Source: Actinomyces gaoshouyii
GTDB lineage: Bacteria; Actinomycetota; Actinomycetes; Actinomycetales; Actinomycetaceae
Direction of reading: 5' to 3'
Assembly: GCF_002072175.1 (NCBI RefSeq)
Contig: NZ_MVIV01000002.1
Coordinates: 124,001 to 188,000, forward strand
Length of the DNA stretch: 64,000 nt
Shown here: one piece after another, positions 16,941 to 26,094 of the stretch
Position numbering within the stretch: position 1 is the first letter of the stretch
Layout: every line of letters begins with the position of its first letter
Notes under the pieces: generated by a model
The model's input: the letters and a program-made list of their open reading frames with translations, nothing else
What the model was told of the DNA's origin: nothing
Database searches by the model: none
Translations under genes and position numbers: made by a program

Positions 16941-17900
16941 ATGAGCCGATCCGACGACGTCGCGCCGCCCACCGCTGATCCGCGCGCGCAGATCAAGGAG
17001 TTCCTCACCTCCCGCCGCGCACGGGTGACCCCGGACAAGGTGGGGCTGCCCGTCGTCGGGGCGGGCAGGCGCGTGCCCGGCCTGCGGCGCGAGGAGGTCG
17101 CCATGCTCGCCGGCGTGAGCGTCGACTACTACACGCGCCTGGAGCGCGGATCGCTGGCGGGCGCCTCCGCCGAGGTCCTGGAGTCCCTGGCCTCCGCCCT
17201 CCTGCTCGACGACGCCGAGCGCGAGCACCTCCTCGACCTCGCCCGCGCGGTCTCCCCCGCCGGCAGGCAGCGCCGCCGAGCACGCCCCGGGCGGCGGTCC
17301 GCGCTCCGCCCGGGAACCCGCTGGATCCTCGACGCCATGCATGTCCCCGCGATCGTCCGCGACGGCCTGGGCCGCTGCCTGGCCGCCAACACATTGGCCC
17401 GGGCCCTCTACGCCCCGCTCTTCATCGACCCGATCCCCGAGATCGCCGACGACACCCCCTCCCTCACGCGCTTCATGTTCCTCGATCCGCGCGCCCACGA
17501 CTTCTTCCCCCACTGGGACATCGGCGCGGAGGACAGCGTGGCGATGCTGCGCCTGACCAGCGGGGCCGATCCCACGGAGCCGGATCTGACGGCGCTGGTC
17601 GGCGAGCTGTCCACCCGCAGCCGTGATTTCGCCGGGCTGTGGGCGCGCCACGATGTGCGCTACATCTGCCGGGATTCCAAGGTCATCCACCATCCGCTGG
17701 TCGGGGAGATCACTCTCGCCTGCGAGCCCGCGGCGATGGCCTCGAGCCCGGGGCTCACCCTCGTGTCCTACGCGGCCGAGCCGGGCAGCCCGAGCGAGGA
17801 GGCGCTGCGCCTGCTCAGCTCCTGGGCAGCCACCGAGTCGGCCGCGCCGGTCGGGCAGCGCGACGCTCTCAGCGCGCCTGGGGGCGCAACTGGATCATGA
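16941..17900 (+). CDS. XRE-family regulator with MmyB-like ligand-binding domain
   Basis: A 319-residue protein. The N-terminal helix-turn-helix includes the signature GLRREEVAMLAGVSVDYYTR with LERG, typical of the MmyB-type XRE regulators of actinobacteria. The C-terminal domain (from about residue 125, WILDAMHVPAIVRDGLGR onward, with FLDPRAHDFFPHW) is the PAS-like MmyB ligand pocket that binds fatty-acid-like molecules in known members. No target operator is evident. The 3' end overlaps the convergent holB gene by 32 bases. Confidence 0.88.
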   Translation: MSRSDDVAPPTADPRAQIKEFLTSRRARVTPDKVGLPVVGAGRRVPGLRREEVAMLAGVSVDYYTRLERGSLAGASAEVLESLASALLLDDAEREHLLDLARAVSPAGRQRRRARPGRRSALRPGTRWILDAMHVPAIVRDGLGRCLAANTLARALYAPLFIDPIPEIADDTPSLTRFMFLDPRAHDFFPHWDIGAEDSVAMLRLTSGADPTEPDLTALVGELSTRSRDFAGLWARHDVRYICRDSKVIHHPLVGEITLACEPAAMASSPGLTLVSYAAEPGSPSEEALRLLSSWAATESAAPVGQRDALSAPGGATGS

Positions 17901-19089
17901 GGGCCTCGACGGCAAGCAGCGGCGCGGCGTTGGAGCGCAGCCTCCCGCGGCACTCCTCGATGGCGGCGATGCGCGCCAGTGACTGCTCAGGCCCGGTGGA
18001 GGCGGCCGCCCGATCGATCTGCTCGGCCAGGTCGATGTTGACGCGTTCGACATCACTGCCCATCTGCGCGGCCAGGACGTCGCGGTAGAAGGAGAGCAGG
18101 TCGATCATGGCCCGGTCGAGCACATCGGTTCGGGCCCGCTTGGCCCGGCGCTTCTGGTCCTCCTCCAGGGCGCGGATCTGGGCGCGCAGGGCGGGTGGGA
18201 CGCGCCCCTCCCCCTCCAGGCCGAGGGCGCGCATGAGATCGGCGCGCTCGGCGGCGTCACGCTCAGCGGTGCGGGTCTGGGCCTCGGACTCGGCGCTCTC
18301 GACGAGGTCGGCGGCGGCGAGCACGGCGTCGCCCACGCTTCGCAGGGACACCGGGGCGTGCAGGAGGCGGCGACGGCGCTCCCAGGCGTCGGGGTCGGTG
18401 GCCAGGTGGCGGGCGAGGCCGATATGCGACTGGCTGGCGCGGGCAGCACGGGCGGCGAGAGCGGGGTCGGCGCCGTCACGGCGCACGAGGAGGTCGGCGA
18501 CGGCGCCCGCGGGTGGGATGCGCAGCGTGATGAGTCGGCAGCGCGAGCGGATGGTGGGCAGGACGTCGTCGGCGCTGGGGGTGCACAGGAGCCACACGGT
18601 CTGGGGCGGCGGCTCCTCGATGGACTTGAGCAGGACGTTCGTGGTGCGCTCGGCCATGCGATCGGCGTCCTCGACGAGGATGACGCGCCACCTGCCCGTC
18701 CAGGGGCGGCGCTGCGCCTCACCGATGAGCTCCTTGACCTCGTCGAGGGTGATGATGAGCTTCTCGGTGGCCAGGCGGACGACGTCGGGGTGGGCACCGC
18801 TCATGACGTCTCGGCAGGGCTTGCACTGGCCGCACCCGGGGACGGGCCCGGTGCACTGCAGGGCGGCGGCGAAGGCGAGCGCGGCGTTGGAGCGGCCCGA
18901 TCCCGGCGGGCCGGTGATGAGCCAGGCGTGGGTCATGGCGGACCCGGAACCGGTGGCGCTCGGGGGAGCCTCAACCCCGCTGCCGGCCCGGGCCTCCCGC
19001 TGCTCGGCGAGACCCCTCGCGGCCGCGGCCGCCCCGCACAGGACGGAGATGACCGCCTCCTGCCCGACGACGTCGTCCCAGACGCTCAT
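17869..19089 (-). CDS. holB: DNA polymerase III subunit delta'
   Basis: Clamp-loader subunit of the replicative polymerase. It has 406 residues beginning MSVWDDVVGQEAVISVL. The P-loop is degenerate (ITGPPGSGRSNAAL, Arg in place of the usual Lys), as expected for the non-hydrolysing delta' subunit. The zinc module CTGPVPGCGQCKPC, the VILVEDADRM Walker B-like region and the IRSRCRLITL SRC motif are present. The ATG overlaps the tmk stop (ATGA), so the genes are translationally coupled, the standard tmk-holB pair. Confidence 0.95.
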   Translation of the reverse strand: MSVWDDVVGQEAVISVLCGAAAAARGLAEQREARAGSGVEAPPSATGSGSAMTHAWLITGPPGSGRSNAALAFAAALQCTGPVPGCGQCKPCRDVMSGAHPDVVRLATEKLIITLDEVKELIGEAQRRPWTGRWRVILVEDADRMAERTTNVLLKSIEEPPPQTVWLLCTPSADDVLPTIRSRCRLITLRIPPAGAVADLLVRRDGADPALAARAARASQSHIGLARHLATDPDAWERRRRLLHAPVSLRSVGDAVLAAADLVESAESEAQTRTAERDAAERADLMRALGLEGEGRVPPALRAQIRALEEDQKRRAKRARTDVLDRAMIDLLSFYRDVLAAQMGSDVERVNIDLAEQIDRAAASTGPEQSLARIAAIEECRGRLRSNAAPLLAVEALMIQLRPQAR

Positions 19090-19847
19090 GCCCTCTCCCC
19101 CCCGGGGCCGCTCAGGCGCGCCGCGGCCCGGAGGAAGGCGGCATGGGCGTCCGGAACCGCTCCCCGCGATGGCGCTCCCACGCTCACCGCGCCGGGGCGG
19201 GCCATCAGGAGCGCAGCAATGCGCCGGTTGACATCCTCGGCGACCTCCTCGATGGTCCGCCGGGCGTCGAGGACGGCGAAGCGCTCGGGCTCGGCGTCGG
19301 CCAGGGCGAGGAACTGCTCGCGCAGGGCGGCGCGGAAGGCTGCGCCCTCGCTCTCCATGCGGTCCTTGGCGCCCCTGGCCCCGGTGCGGCGGTCGGCCAC
19401 GGACGGGTCGGCGTCGAGGAGGATCGTCAAGTCCGGGAGCAGGGAGCCGGTGGCCCATTCGGACAGGGACCGGACCTCGGCGGCCCCCAGGGAGCGGGCG
19501 GCGCCCTGGTAGGCGATGGAGGAGTCGAGGTAGCGGTCGGTGAGGACCACCTCGGAGCGCCCCAGGGCGGGGCGGATGAGCTCGGCGACGTGCTGGGCGC
19601 GGTCGGCGGCGTAGAGCAGGGCCTCGGCGCGCGGGTCCACCGCTCCCCCGTGCAGCAGGAGGCGGCGGATCCGGGCCCCCAGCTCGGTGCCGCCGGGCTC
19701 GCGGGTGAGGCGGTAGTCGATCCTGGCGGCTGCGAACACGGTGGCCAGGCGCTTGATCTGCGTGGTCTTGCCGACGCCGTCGCCCCCCTCGAAGGAGATG
19801 AGCAGGCCGGGGAGGGGCGGGGCCGCGGGCGAGGGGGCGTCGGTCAC
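19086..19847 (-). CDS. tmk: thymidylate kinase
   Basis: Phosphorylates dTMP to dTDP. It has 253 residues from a GTG start. The P-loop is FEGGDGVGKTTQ near residues 19-30, followed by the TREPGGTELG motif and the DR motif in VVLTDRYLDSSIAYQG. The first 14 residues are a proline/alanine-rich extension. The last 35 residues after RIAALLMARPG are also beyond the usual end and look low-complexity. It is the first gene of the tmk-holB pair. Confidence 0.95.
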   Translation of the reverse strand: MTDAPSPAAPPLPGLLISFEGGDGVGKTTQIKRLATVFAAARIDYRLTREPGGTELGARIRRLLLHGGAVDPRAEALLYAADRAQHVAELIRPALGRSEVVLTDRYLDSSIAYQGAARSLGAAEVRSLSEWATGSLLPDLTILLDADPSVADRRTGARGAKDRMESEGAAFRAALREQFLALADAEPERFAVLDARRTIEEVAEDVNRRIAALLMARPGAVSVGAPSRGAVPDAHAAFLRAAARLSGPGGERA

Positions 19848-20274
19848 GGATCCAGGGTAGCGGCGCGCGGTCGGGGCCGCGCGCCGCCTCCGCCCCCTCC
19901 TCAACCCTCTACAGCGCCGCGCGACTCCGGAGCGGCGCTGTCCTGCGCCGTCGGAGCGACGCTCGCCGCGAGCACCCCCGTCCGGGCGGGAGGGGGCGGG
20001 GCGCTCAGCGGGCGCCGACGATCGAGTGACTTCCCTCACTCCAGTTGTAGACGCGCATCACGATTGGTACGATTGTACCAATGGTACGCACGTACCAAAC
20101 AGGAGGGCGATGCCGCCCTCCGGAAGCACTCGGGGCCCCGAGCCCCGCACCATTGACACCCCTGAGACCACACCCTGAATCCATCACCGCATCAGCCCAG
20201 GGCGACGCCGCCCCGGGCCACCCCGCGCGCGCCCTCGCCGGGCGCCGCGCCAGATTCCAGAGGAATAGGACGCG
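19848..20274. other. 427-bp intergenic region upstream of the arc operon
   Basis: Contains the tandem palindrome at 20063-20098 and a possible -35 TTGACA at 20153-20158 with a poor TGAATC -10 17 bases later. It separates the divergent tmk and arcA genes. No small gene is convincing. Confidence 0.5.
20063..20098. promoter_or_regulatory. tandem palindromic operator upstream of arcA
   Basis: ATTGGTAC-GATT-GTACCAAT (20063-20082) is a perfect palindrome with 8-bp arms. Directly abutting it, TGGTAC-GCAC-GTACCA (20082-20097) has 6-bp arms and the same 4-base spacer. The centres are 17 bp apart, close to one and a half helical turns. This AT-containing patch stands out in GC-rich surroundings, 180 bases before arcA. 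It is a strong candidate for a dimeric repressor site; the TetR protein encoded at the end of the locus is the natural candidate ligand-responsive regulator. Confidence 0.7.
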
Positions 20275-21504
20275 ATGCTCACGCCATCCATCGACTCAGA
20301 GATCGGTCGCCTCCAGACCGTCATCATCCACCGGCCCGGCAAGGAGATGCTGAGGCTGACCCCTGAGAACAAGGACGAGCTCCTCTTCGACGACGTCCTA
20401 TGGCTCGAGAGGGCCCAGCAGGAGCATGACGAGTTCGCGCGAGTGCTGCGCAGCCGCGGCGCCCAGGTGCTCTACCTGCAGGACCTGCTCGCCGAGACCC
20501 TGGAGATCCCCGAGGCGCGCGCCTTCCTGCTGGGCGCCGTCCTGTCCGAGGACTCCACGGGGCTGGCGGCCTCCCCCGCCATCCGCCAATGGGCCGAGAG
20601 CGTGGAGGCGCCCGCACTCGCCGAGACCCTCATCGCGGGGATCACCAAGGAGGAGCTCCTCGAGCGCATCCCGGGTGTCTCCTCGATGGTCCTGGCCTCG
20701 ATGGACCCCGAGGACCTTCTCATCGGCCCCCTGCCCAACCACCTGTTCACCCGGGACACCTCCTCCTGGATCTACAACGGCGTGTCGATCAACTCCATGT
20801 CGCGCCAGGCCCGGCGCCGCGAGTCGCTCAACTACCGGGCCATCTATACCTGGCACCCGCTCTTCGCCGCCGGGGGCTTCCCCATCTGGTCCGATGGCAC
20901 GGTCAGCCCCGCGCTGTCCACCGAGGGCGGGGACATCCAGATCATCGGCAACGGCGCCGTGCTCATCGGCGTCTCCGAGCGCACCTGCCCCCAGGGCGTG
21001 GAGCGCTTGGCCACCCAGCTCTTCGCCGGGGGCGTGCGCGAGATCGTCGCCGTCAAGATGAGGAAGACGCGCGCCCAGATGCACCTGGACACCATCATGA
21101 CGATGGTCGATCACGGCACCTTCACCAAGTACGCCGGCGCGGGGATGCTCCCCACTTTCACCCTGCGCCCCGGTGAGCGCGAGGGCGCGGTGGACGTCAT
21201 CGAGAATCCCGCCGAGGCCATGCACGACGCCATCGCCGCCGCCCTGGGCATCGATGAGCTCATCGTGCTCACGACTCCCCAGGACAGCCGCGCGGCCGCC
21301 CGTGAGCAGTGGGACGACGGCGCCAACTCACTGGCCGTCGCGCCCGGTGTGATCATCACCTACGAGCGCAACGTCAACACCAACGAATACCTCACCTCCA
21401 TGGGCATGGAGGTGCTGACCATCCCCGGTAGCGAGCTCGGCCGGGGCCGCGGCGGCCCGCACTGCATGAGCTGCCCCGTGATCCGCGAGCCCCTCGACTC
21501 GTGA
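20275..21504 (+). CDS. arcA: arginine deiminase
   Basis: Hydrolyses L-arginine to citrulline and ammonia, the first step of the ADI pathway. It has 409 residues, the usual length. It opens with [20 protein letters not shown]; the catalytic FTRDTSSWI segment, the GGDIQIIG motif with Gly-Gly-Asp, and the nucleophile Cys397 in [10 protein letters not shown] are present. It is first of a tightly spaced arcA-arcB-arcC set and preceded by an operator-like palindrome. Start at ATG 20275; the upstream purine stretch AGAGGAATAGGA supports it. Confidence 0.97.
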   Translation: MLTPSIDSEIGRLQTVIIHRPGKEMLRLTPENKDELLFDDVLWLERAQQEHDEFARVLRSRGAQVLYLQDLLAETLEIPEARAFLLGAVLSEDSTGLAASPAIRQWAESVEAPALAETLIAGITKEELLERIPGVSSMVLASMDPEDLLIGPLPNHLFTRDTSSWIYNGVSINSMSRQARRRESLNYRAIYTWHPLFAAGGFPIWSDGTVSPALSTEGGDIQIIGNGAVLIGVSERTCPQGVERLATQLFAGGVREIVAVKMRKTRAQMHLDTIMTMVDHGTFTKYAGAGMLPTFTLRPGEREGAVDVIENPAEAMHDAIAAALGIDELIVLTTPQDSRAAAREQWDDGANSLAVAPGVIITYERNVNTNEYLTSMGMEVLTIPGSELGRGRGGPHCMSCPVIREPLDS

Positions 21505-21560
21505 CTACTCTTCCTCCCATCGCCCACATTCACCTCAATTCCGATGAAGGACGGATCGAC

Positions 21561-22571
21561 ATGACCCACCCTCTGCACAACCGCCACTTCCTCAAGGAGA
21601 CGGACTTCACCACCGCCGAGTGGATGAGCCTGCTGGACCTCGCCGCCCAACTCAAGGCGGACAAGAAGGCCGGCAAGGAGGTCCAGCGCCTCAAGGGCAA
21701 GAACATCGCCCTCATCTTCGAGAAGACCTCCACGCGCACCCGCTGCTCCTTCGAGGTCGGCGCCGCCGATCAGGGCGCCCACACCACCTACCTCGACCCC
21801 TCCGGCTCGCAGCTGGGCCACAAGGAGTCCGTGGCGGACACCGCCCGCGTGCTCGGGCGCATGTACGACGGCATCGAGTACCGCGGTGACGATCAGGCGA
21901 AGGTCGAGACCCTGGCCGAGCTGTCCGGCGTGCCCGTGTGGAACGGCTTGACCGACGCCTGGCATCCCACCCAGATGCTCGCCGACCAGCTGACCATGAT
22001 CGAGCTGGTGGACAAGCCGATCACCGAGATCTCCCTGGCCTACCTGGGCGACGCCCGCAACAACGTCGCCAATTCCCTGCTGGTCTCCGGCGCGCTGGTC
22101 GGCATGGACATCCGCCTGGTGGCGCCCGAGGAGCTCCAGCCCGAGGCCGAGGTCGTGGCCATCGCCGAGGAGCTCGCCGCCACCTCCGGGGCCCGCATCA
22201 CGATCACCGACGACGTCGACGAGGGCGTCAAGGGCGTCGACTACCTCTACACCGACGTGTGGGTCTCCATGGGCGAGCCCAAGGAGGTCTGGAACGAGCG
22301 CATCGCCCTGCTCAAGGACTACCAGGTCAACGGCGAGCTCGTGAAGCGCACCGGCAATGACGACGTCAAGTTCCTCCACTGCCTGCCGGCCTTCCACGAC
22401 CGCAACACGAAGGTCGGCCAGCAGCTCTTCGAGGCCACCGGAATGGACGGCCTGGAGGTCACCGACGACGTCTTCGAGACCGAGCGCAACGTCTCCTTCC
22501 AGCAGGCCGAGAACCGCATGCACACCATCAAGGCCGTCATGGTCGCCACCCTGGGCGACTGGGAGGACTGA
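21561..22571 (+). CDS. arcB: ornithine carbamoyltransferase, catabolic
   Basis: In the ADI pathway it phosphorolyses citrulline to ornithine and carbamoyl phosphate. It has 336 residues. The carbamoyl-phosphate loop [12 protein letters not shown], the [10 protein letters not shown] motif and the ornithine-site HCLPAFHD are present, as is the C-terminal [13 protein letters not shown]. The start at ATG 21561 has GAAGGA ahead of it; a longer reading from GTG 21501, which overlaps the arcA stop, is possible but adds a non-conserved segment. The length and context favour the catabolic rather than biosynthetic (ArgF) form. Confidence 0.95.
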   Translation: MTHPLHNRHFLKETDFTTAEWMSLLDLAAQLKADKKAGKEVQRLKGKNIALIFEKTSTRTRCSFEVGAADQGAHTTYLDPSGSQLGHKESVADTARVLGRMYDGIEYRGDDQAKVETLAELSGVPVWNGLTDAWHPTQMLADQLTMIELVDKPITEISLAYLGDARNNVANSLLVSGALVGMDIRLVAPEELQPEAEVVAIAEELAATSGARITITDDVDEGVKGVDYLYTDVWVSMGEPKEVWNERIALLKDYQVNGELVKRTGNDDVKFLHCLPAFHDRNTKVGQQLFEATGMDGLEVTDDVFETERNVSFQQAENRMHTIKAVMVATLGDWED

Positions 22572-22574
22572 CCC

Positions 22575-23540
22575 ATGCGCATTGTCGCTGCCCTGGGCGG
22601 CAACGCCCTCATGCGCCGGGGGGACAAGCCCGACGCCCGCACCCAGATCGCCAACGTGCGGTCAGCAGCCAAGCAGCTGGCCCTGCTGGCCGAGAAGCAC
22701 GAGCTCATCATCACCCACGGCAACGGCCCGCAGGTCGGCGTGCTCGCCCTGGAGTCCGCCAATGATGACCGCCTGAGCGAGTGCTACCCCTTCGACACCC
22801 TGGGCGCGGAGACCCAGGGGATGATCGGCTACTGGCTCCTCCAGGCCATGCAGAACGCCCTGCCGGGCAGGCAGGTCGCCTCCCTGGTGAGCCAGACCCT
22901 CGTCCTGGCGGGCGACCCGGCCTTCGCCAACCCGACGAAGTTCGTCGGCGAGGTCTACGACGAGGCCACCGCCAACCGACTGGCCTCCGAGAAGGGCTGG
23001 ACGGTCAAGAAGGACGGCGAGCACTACCGCCGCGTCGTCGGCTCGCCCAGGCCCCAGCGCGTCATCGAGACCCGGATGGCCCGGGCCCTCCTCCACGCGG
23101 GCGCCGTCGTCATCTGCGCCGGGGGCGGGGGCGTGCCGGTCATCCGCAATGAGCACGGCAAGCTCCAGGGCGTCGAGGCGGTCATCGACAAGGATCTGAC
23201 CGCCGCGGTCCTCGCCGAGCACCTCGACGCCGACGCCCTGCTCATTCTCACCGACGTCGACGGCGTCCAGGAGGGATTCGGGACGCCCGAGGCCAAGCGC
23301 GTCGACCGCGCGACCCCGGCCTCGCTGCGCGCCATGGACCTGCCCGCGGGCTCCATGGGCCCCAAGGTGGAGGCCGTGTGCCGCTTCGTGGAGCTCACGG
23401 GCGACATGGCCGCCATCGGCCGCCTCGAGGACGCCATCGGGATCATCGAGGGCACCTCCGGGACGATCGTGACCCCGGGCGGGAACTACGGCGGGCCGGA
23501 CGACATCCGGCCGCCGGTCCCCGACCGCACGACCAACTGA
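22575..23540 (+). CDS. arcC: carbamate kinase
   Basis: Transfers phosphate from carbamoyl phosphate to ADP, the ATP-yielding step, releasing CO2 and ammonia. It has 321 residues beginning MRIVAALGGNALMRRGDKPD. THGNGPQVGVLALES, the VICAGGGGVPV loop and the KDLTAAVLAEHLDAD segment are family hallmarks. The start is four bases after the arcB stop, so expression is coupled. Confidence 0.96.
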   Translation: MRIVAALGGNALMRRGDKPDARTQIANVRSAAKQLALLAEKHELIITHGNGPQVGVLALESANDDRLSECYPFDTLGAETQGMIGYWLLQAMQNALPGRQVASLVSQTLVLAGDPAFANPTKFVGEVYDEATANRLASEKGWTVKKDGEHYRRVVGSPRPQRVIETRMARALLHAGAVVICAGGGGVPVIRNEHGKLQGVEAVIDKDLTAAVLAEHLDADALLILTDVDGVQEGFGTPEAKRVDRATPASLRAMDLPAGSMGPKVEAVCRFVELTGDMAAIGRLEDAIGIIEGTSGTIVTPGGNYGGPDDIRPPVPDRTTN

Positions 23541-23686
23541 CCGGGCGCCGATCGGCCGTCAGCGCCCGGCACGCCCACGAGCCCCAGGAAGGAGGTCTCC
23601 CTTCCGCTAAGCGGATACGTCAACCATCCATTCGATGCATCGATACCCGCGGCGAACCGCCGCACTCACAAAGGAGTGATTCTTCC

Positions 23687-24814
23687 ATGACGAAGATCGT
23701 GAACTCGTGGAACGACTTCGACCCCCTCAAGCACGTCATCGTCGGACGCGCCGACTTCTCCGTCATCCCGCCCGAGGAGCCCGCCACCAGCGAGAAGGTG
23801 CCGATCGACTCCGAGATGCGCGGCATGTGGGGCCCCCGCCCCACGGAGACCGTCGAGAAGGCCAACGCCCAGCTCGACTACCTCGCCAAGGTCTGCGAGG
23901 ACCACGGCGTCATCGTCGACCGCCCGACCCCGCTGCAGTGGAACCAGCCCGTCATCACCCCGGACTTCCGCACCGACTCGATGATGACCTGCATGCCGCC
24001 CCGCGACATCCTGCTGACCATCGGCAACGAGATCATGGCCTCGGCCAACTCCTTCCGCTGCCGCTACTTCGAGTACCTGGCCTACTGGCCCCTCATGAAG
24101 AAGTACTTCGACGAGGACCCGGAGTTCAAGTGGACGCAGGCCCCCCGCCCGCGCCTGACCGACGCCTCCTACAAGCACAACTACTACGACGAGAAGATCT
24201 CTCTGGAGGAGCGCCTCGAGCGCACCGCCGCGAAGGACTTCGTCACCACCGAGGCCGAGCCCATGTGGGACGCGGCCGACGTCCTGCGGCTGGGCAAGGA
24301 CCTGTTCATCCAGCACGGCCTGACCACCAACCGCACCGCGATGGAGTGGTTCAAGCGGTACTACCCGGACCTGCGCATCCACGCCGTCAACTTCCCGGGT
24401 GACCCCTACCCGATCCACATCGACGCCACCTTCGTGCCGCTGCGGCCGGGGCTCATCATCAACAACCCCCACCGTCGCCTGCCCGAGGAGCAGAGGAAGA
24501 TCTTCGAGGCCAACGACTGGCAGATCGTCGACGCCGCCATGCCGGCGCACGAGACCCCGCCGCCGCTGTGCTACTCCTCGGTGTGGCTGTCCATGAACTG
24601 CCTGGTCCTGGACCACAAGACCGTCATCTGCGAGGCCAGCGAGGTCCACCAGATGGAGCAGATGGACAAGCTCGGCATGAACGTCATCCCCGTCCCGTTC
24701 CGCGACGCCTACCCGTTCGGCGGTGCCCTGCACTGCGCGACGGCGGACGTCTACCGCGAGGGCGGCTGCGAGGACTACTTCCCGAACCAGGTCGAGGACC
24801 CCACCCTCGTCTGA
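23687..24814 (+). CDS. arginine:glycine amidinotransferase-family protein
   Basis: A 375-residue member of the AGAT/StrB1 amidinotransferases, which move the amidino group of arginine to an amine acceptor through a Cys-amidino intermediate. Catalytic residues are all in place: the DAAD motif (Asp195 and Asp198, in EPMWDAADVLRLGKDLF), His244 in PIHIDATF, and nucleophile Cys350 in GGALHCATADV. Similarity to animal AGAT extends through WLSMNCLVLD and ASEVHQMEQMDKLG. AAGGAG lies 10 bases before the ATG. It is 146 bases after arcC, in the same direction, which is not a usual member of ADI operons. The true acceptor (glycine, lysine or another amine) and direction of the reaction cannot be read from sequence. 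Confidence 0.88.
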   Translation: MTKIVNSWNDFDPLKHVIVGRADFSVIPPEEPATSEKVPIDSEMRGMWGPRPTETVEKANAQLDYLAKVCEDHGVIVDRPTPLQWNQPVITPDFRTDSMMTCMPPRDILLTIGNEIMASANSFRCRYFEYLAYWPLMKKYFDEDPEFKWTQAPRPRLTDASYKHNYYDEKISLEERLERTAAKDFVTTEAEPMWDAADVLRLGKDLFIQHGLTTNRTAMEWFKRYYPDLRIHAVNFPGDPYPIHIDATFVPLRPGLIINNPHRRLPEEQRKIFEANDWQIVDAAMPAHETPPPLCYSSVWLSMNCLVLDHKTVICEASEVHQMEQMDKLGMNVIPVPFRDAYPFGGALHCATADVYREGGCEDYFPNQVEDPTLV

Positions 24815-24824
24815 CGCACCGAGT

Positions 24825-24858
24825 CCCCGGGGGCCGGTCCTCCCACCGGCCCCCGGGG
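24825..24858 (+). terminator. hairpin between amidinotransferase and EamA genes
   Basis: CCCCGGGGGCCGGT and ACCGGCCCCCGGGG form a perfect 14-bp stem with a six-base loop, 10 bases past the amidinotransferase stop. It may end or attenuate the arc transcript before the transporter genes. Confidence 0.65.
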
Positions 24859-24970
24859 GCCATCCACCTGACCAGGCGATCGCGCCCGGTCCCTGTGCCC
24901 GCCGGGGCCTTCCAGGCAAAGACGCCTGAACCGGATCCACCACGTGCAAGGACGCATAGGACGCACCCCC

Positions 24971-25999
24971 ATGAACGACACCTCGACCACCCCTGACCTC
25001 AAGGCCGCCGATTCCACCTACGTCATGGACAAGAGGCTCGGCGCCATCGCCATGATCATCTCCGCCACAGGCATGGGCCTGGTGGGAACGTTCAGCCGGG
25101 GCGCCACCGATGGCCTCATCCCTGACGACAAGGCCGTCATCGGCTCCTTCCTCGCCTCGGGCCGTATGCTCACGGGACTGGTGGGCTTCACCGTCCTGCT
25201 CCTCGTGACCCGCAAGACCGCACTGTTCCGCGCCACGCGCCTCAGTCCCGCCATCGTCATGGGAGGGATCTCCATCGGCCTGTCCCTGGGCTGCTACATC
25301 TCCTCCACGCTGCTGACCACGATCGCCAACGCCGTCTTCCTCATCTACACCGGACCGCTGTTCTGCACGATCCTGGCGAGGATCTTCCGCAAGGAGAGGA
25401 TCAGCCCGCTCAGCGGCCTCTTCCTGCTCATCGTGTTCATCGGCATGCTGATGACGATCGGGATCATCGACTACACGGACGGGTCGTTCTCTTTCGGGCT
25501 GGACCTGTCAGTGAGCTCCTCCGACTACCCGAAGAAGACCCTGGGGGACCTCCTGGGCCTGCTCTCCGGCGTCTTCTACGGCATGGCCCTGTTCTTCAAC
25601 GGGTACCGCAAGGACGTGGACTCCATCGTCCGCGGCGCATGGAACTTCGTGTGGGCCTCCGTCGCGGCGCTGGGCATGGCGCTCATCCTGCGCCCCTGGC
25701 ACGGGGTGAGCGCATTCACCGGCTCCAACTGGGGCTCGGCCGCACTGCTGTTCATCTTCAGCGGACTGGTCGCACTCGGGTTCCTCGTGGTCGCCGGGAG
25801 GAACCTGCCCGCCGTGGAGATGTCCACGATCTCCTACTGGGAGTGCCCGGTAGCGGTCATCTGCGGCATGCTGATCTTCCACGAGCAGCTGACCCCTATC
25901 GGTATGATCGGTGGAGCCCTGATCGTGGGCGGAGGCTTCGCCCCGATCATCGTCGATGCCCTCGCTCGCGCCGGTAAACGCTCTGTCGCTACCGCCTGA
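24971..25999 (+). CDS. EamA/DMT-superfamily transporter
   Basis: A 342-residue membrane protein with about ten hydrophobic helices arranged as two EamA halves. The second half ends FSGLVALGFLVVAGRNLPAV, then EMSTISYWECPVAVICGML, then IFHEQLTPIGMIGGALIVGG, a classic EamA closing region. Members export or import amino acids and metabolites; the substrate is unknown. The start at ATG 24971 was chosen over an earlier GTG at 24944. Its place in the arc locus, where an ArcD arginine/ornithine antiporter would be expected, suggests it moves a product or substrate of arginine or guanidino metabolism. Confidence 0.8.
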   Translation: MNDTSTTPDLKAADSTYVMDKRLGAIAMIISATGMGLVGTFSRGATDGLIPDDKAVIGSFLASGRMLTGLVGFTVLLLVTRKTALFRATRLSPAIVMGGISIGLSLGCYISSTLLTTIANAVFLIYTGPLFCTILARIFRKERISPLSGLFLLIVFIGMLMTIGIIDYTDGSFSFGLDLSVSSSDYPKKTLGDLLGLLSGVFYGMALFFNGYRKDVDSIVRGAWNFVWASVAALGMALILRPWHGVSAFTGSNWGSAALLFIFSGLVALGFLVVAGRNLPAVEMSTISYWECPVAVICGMLIFHEQLTPIGMIGGALIVGGGFAPIIVDALARAGKRSVATA

Positions 26000-26006
26000 A
26001 CTCATC

Positions 26007-26048
26007 GACGGCCGCTCCCGCCCTCCCATGGCACGAGGAGCGGCCGTC
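26007..26048 (+). terminator. hairpin between EamA and MHS transporter genes
   Basis: GACGGCCGCTCC and GGAGCGGCCGTC form a perfect 12-bp stem with an 18-base loop, immediately after the EamA stop. It could be a terminator or a processing/attenuation site within the locus. Confidence 0.5.
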
Positions 26049-26094
26049 GCCACTGAACAAGCCTGACAGTCCACGAACCCGGAAGAGGCACCCC

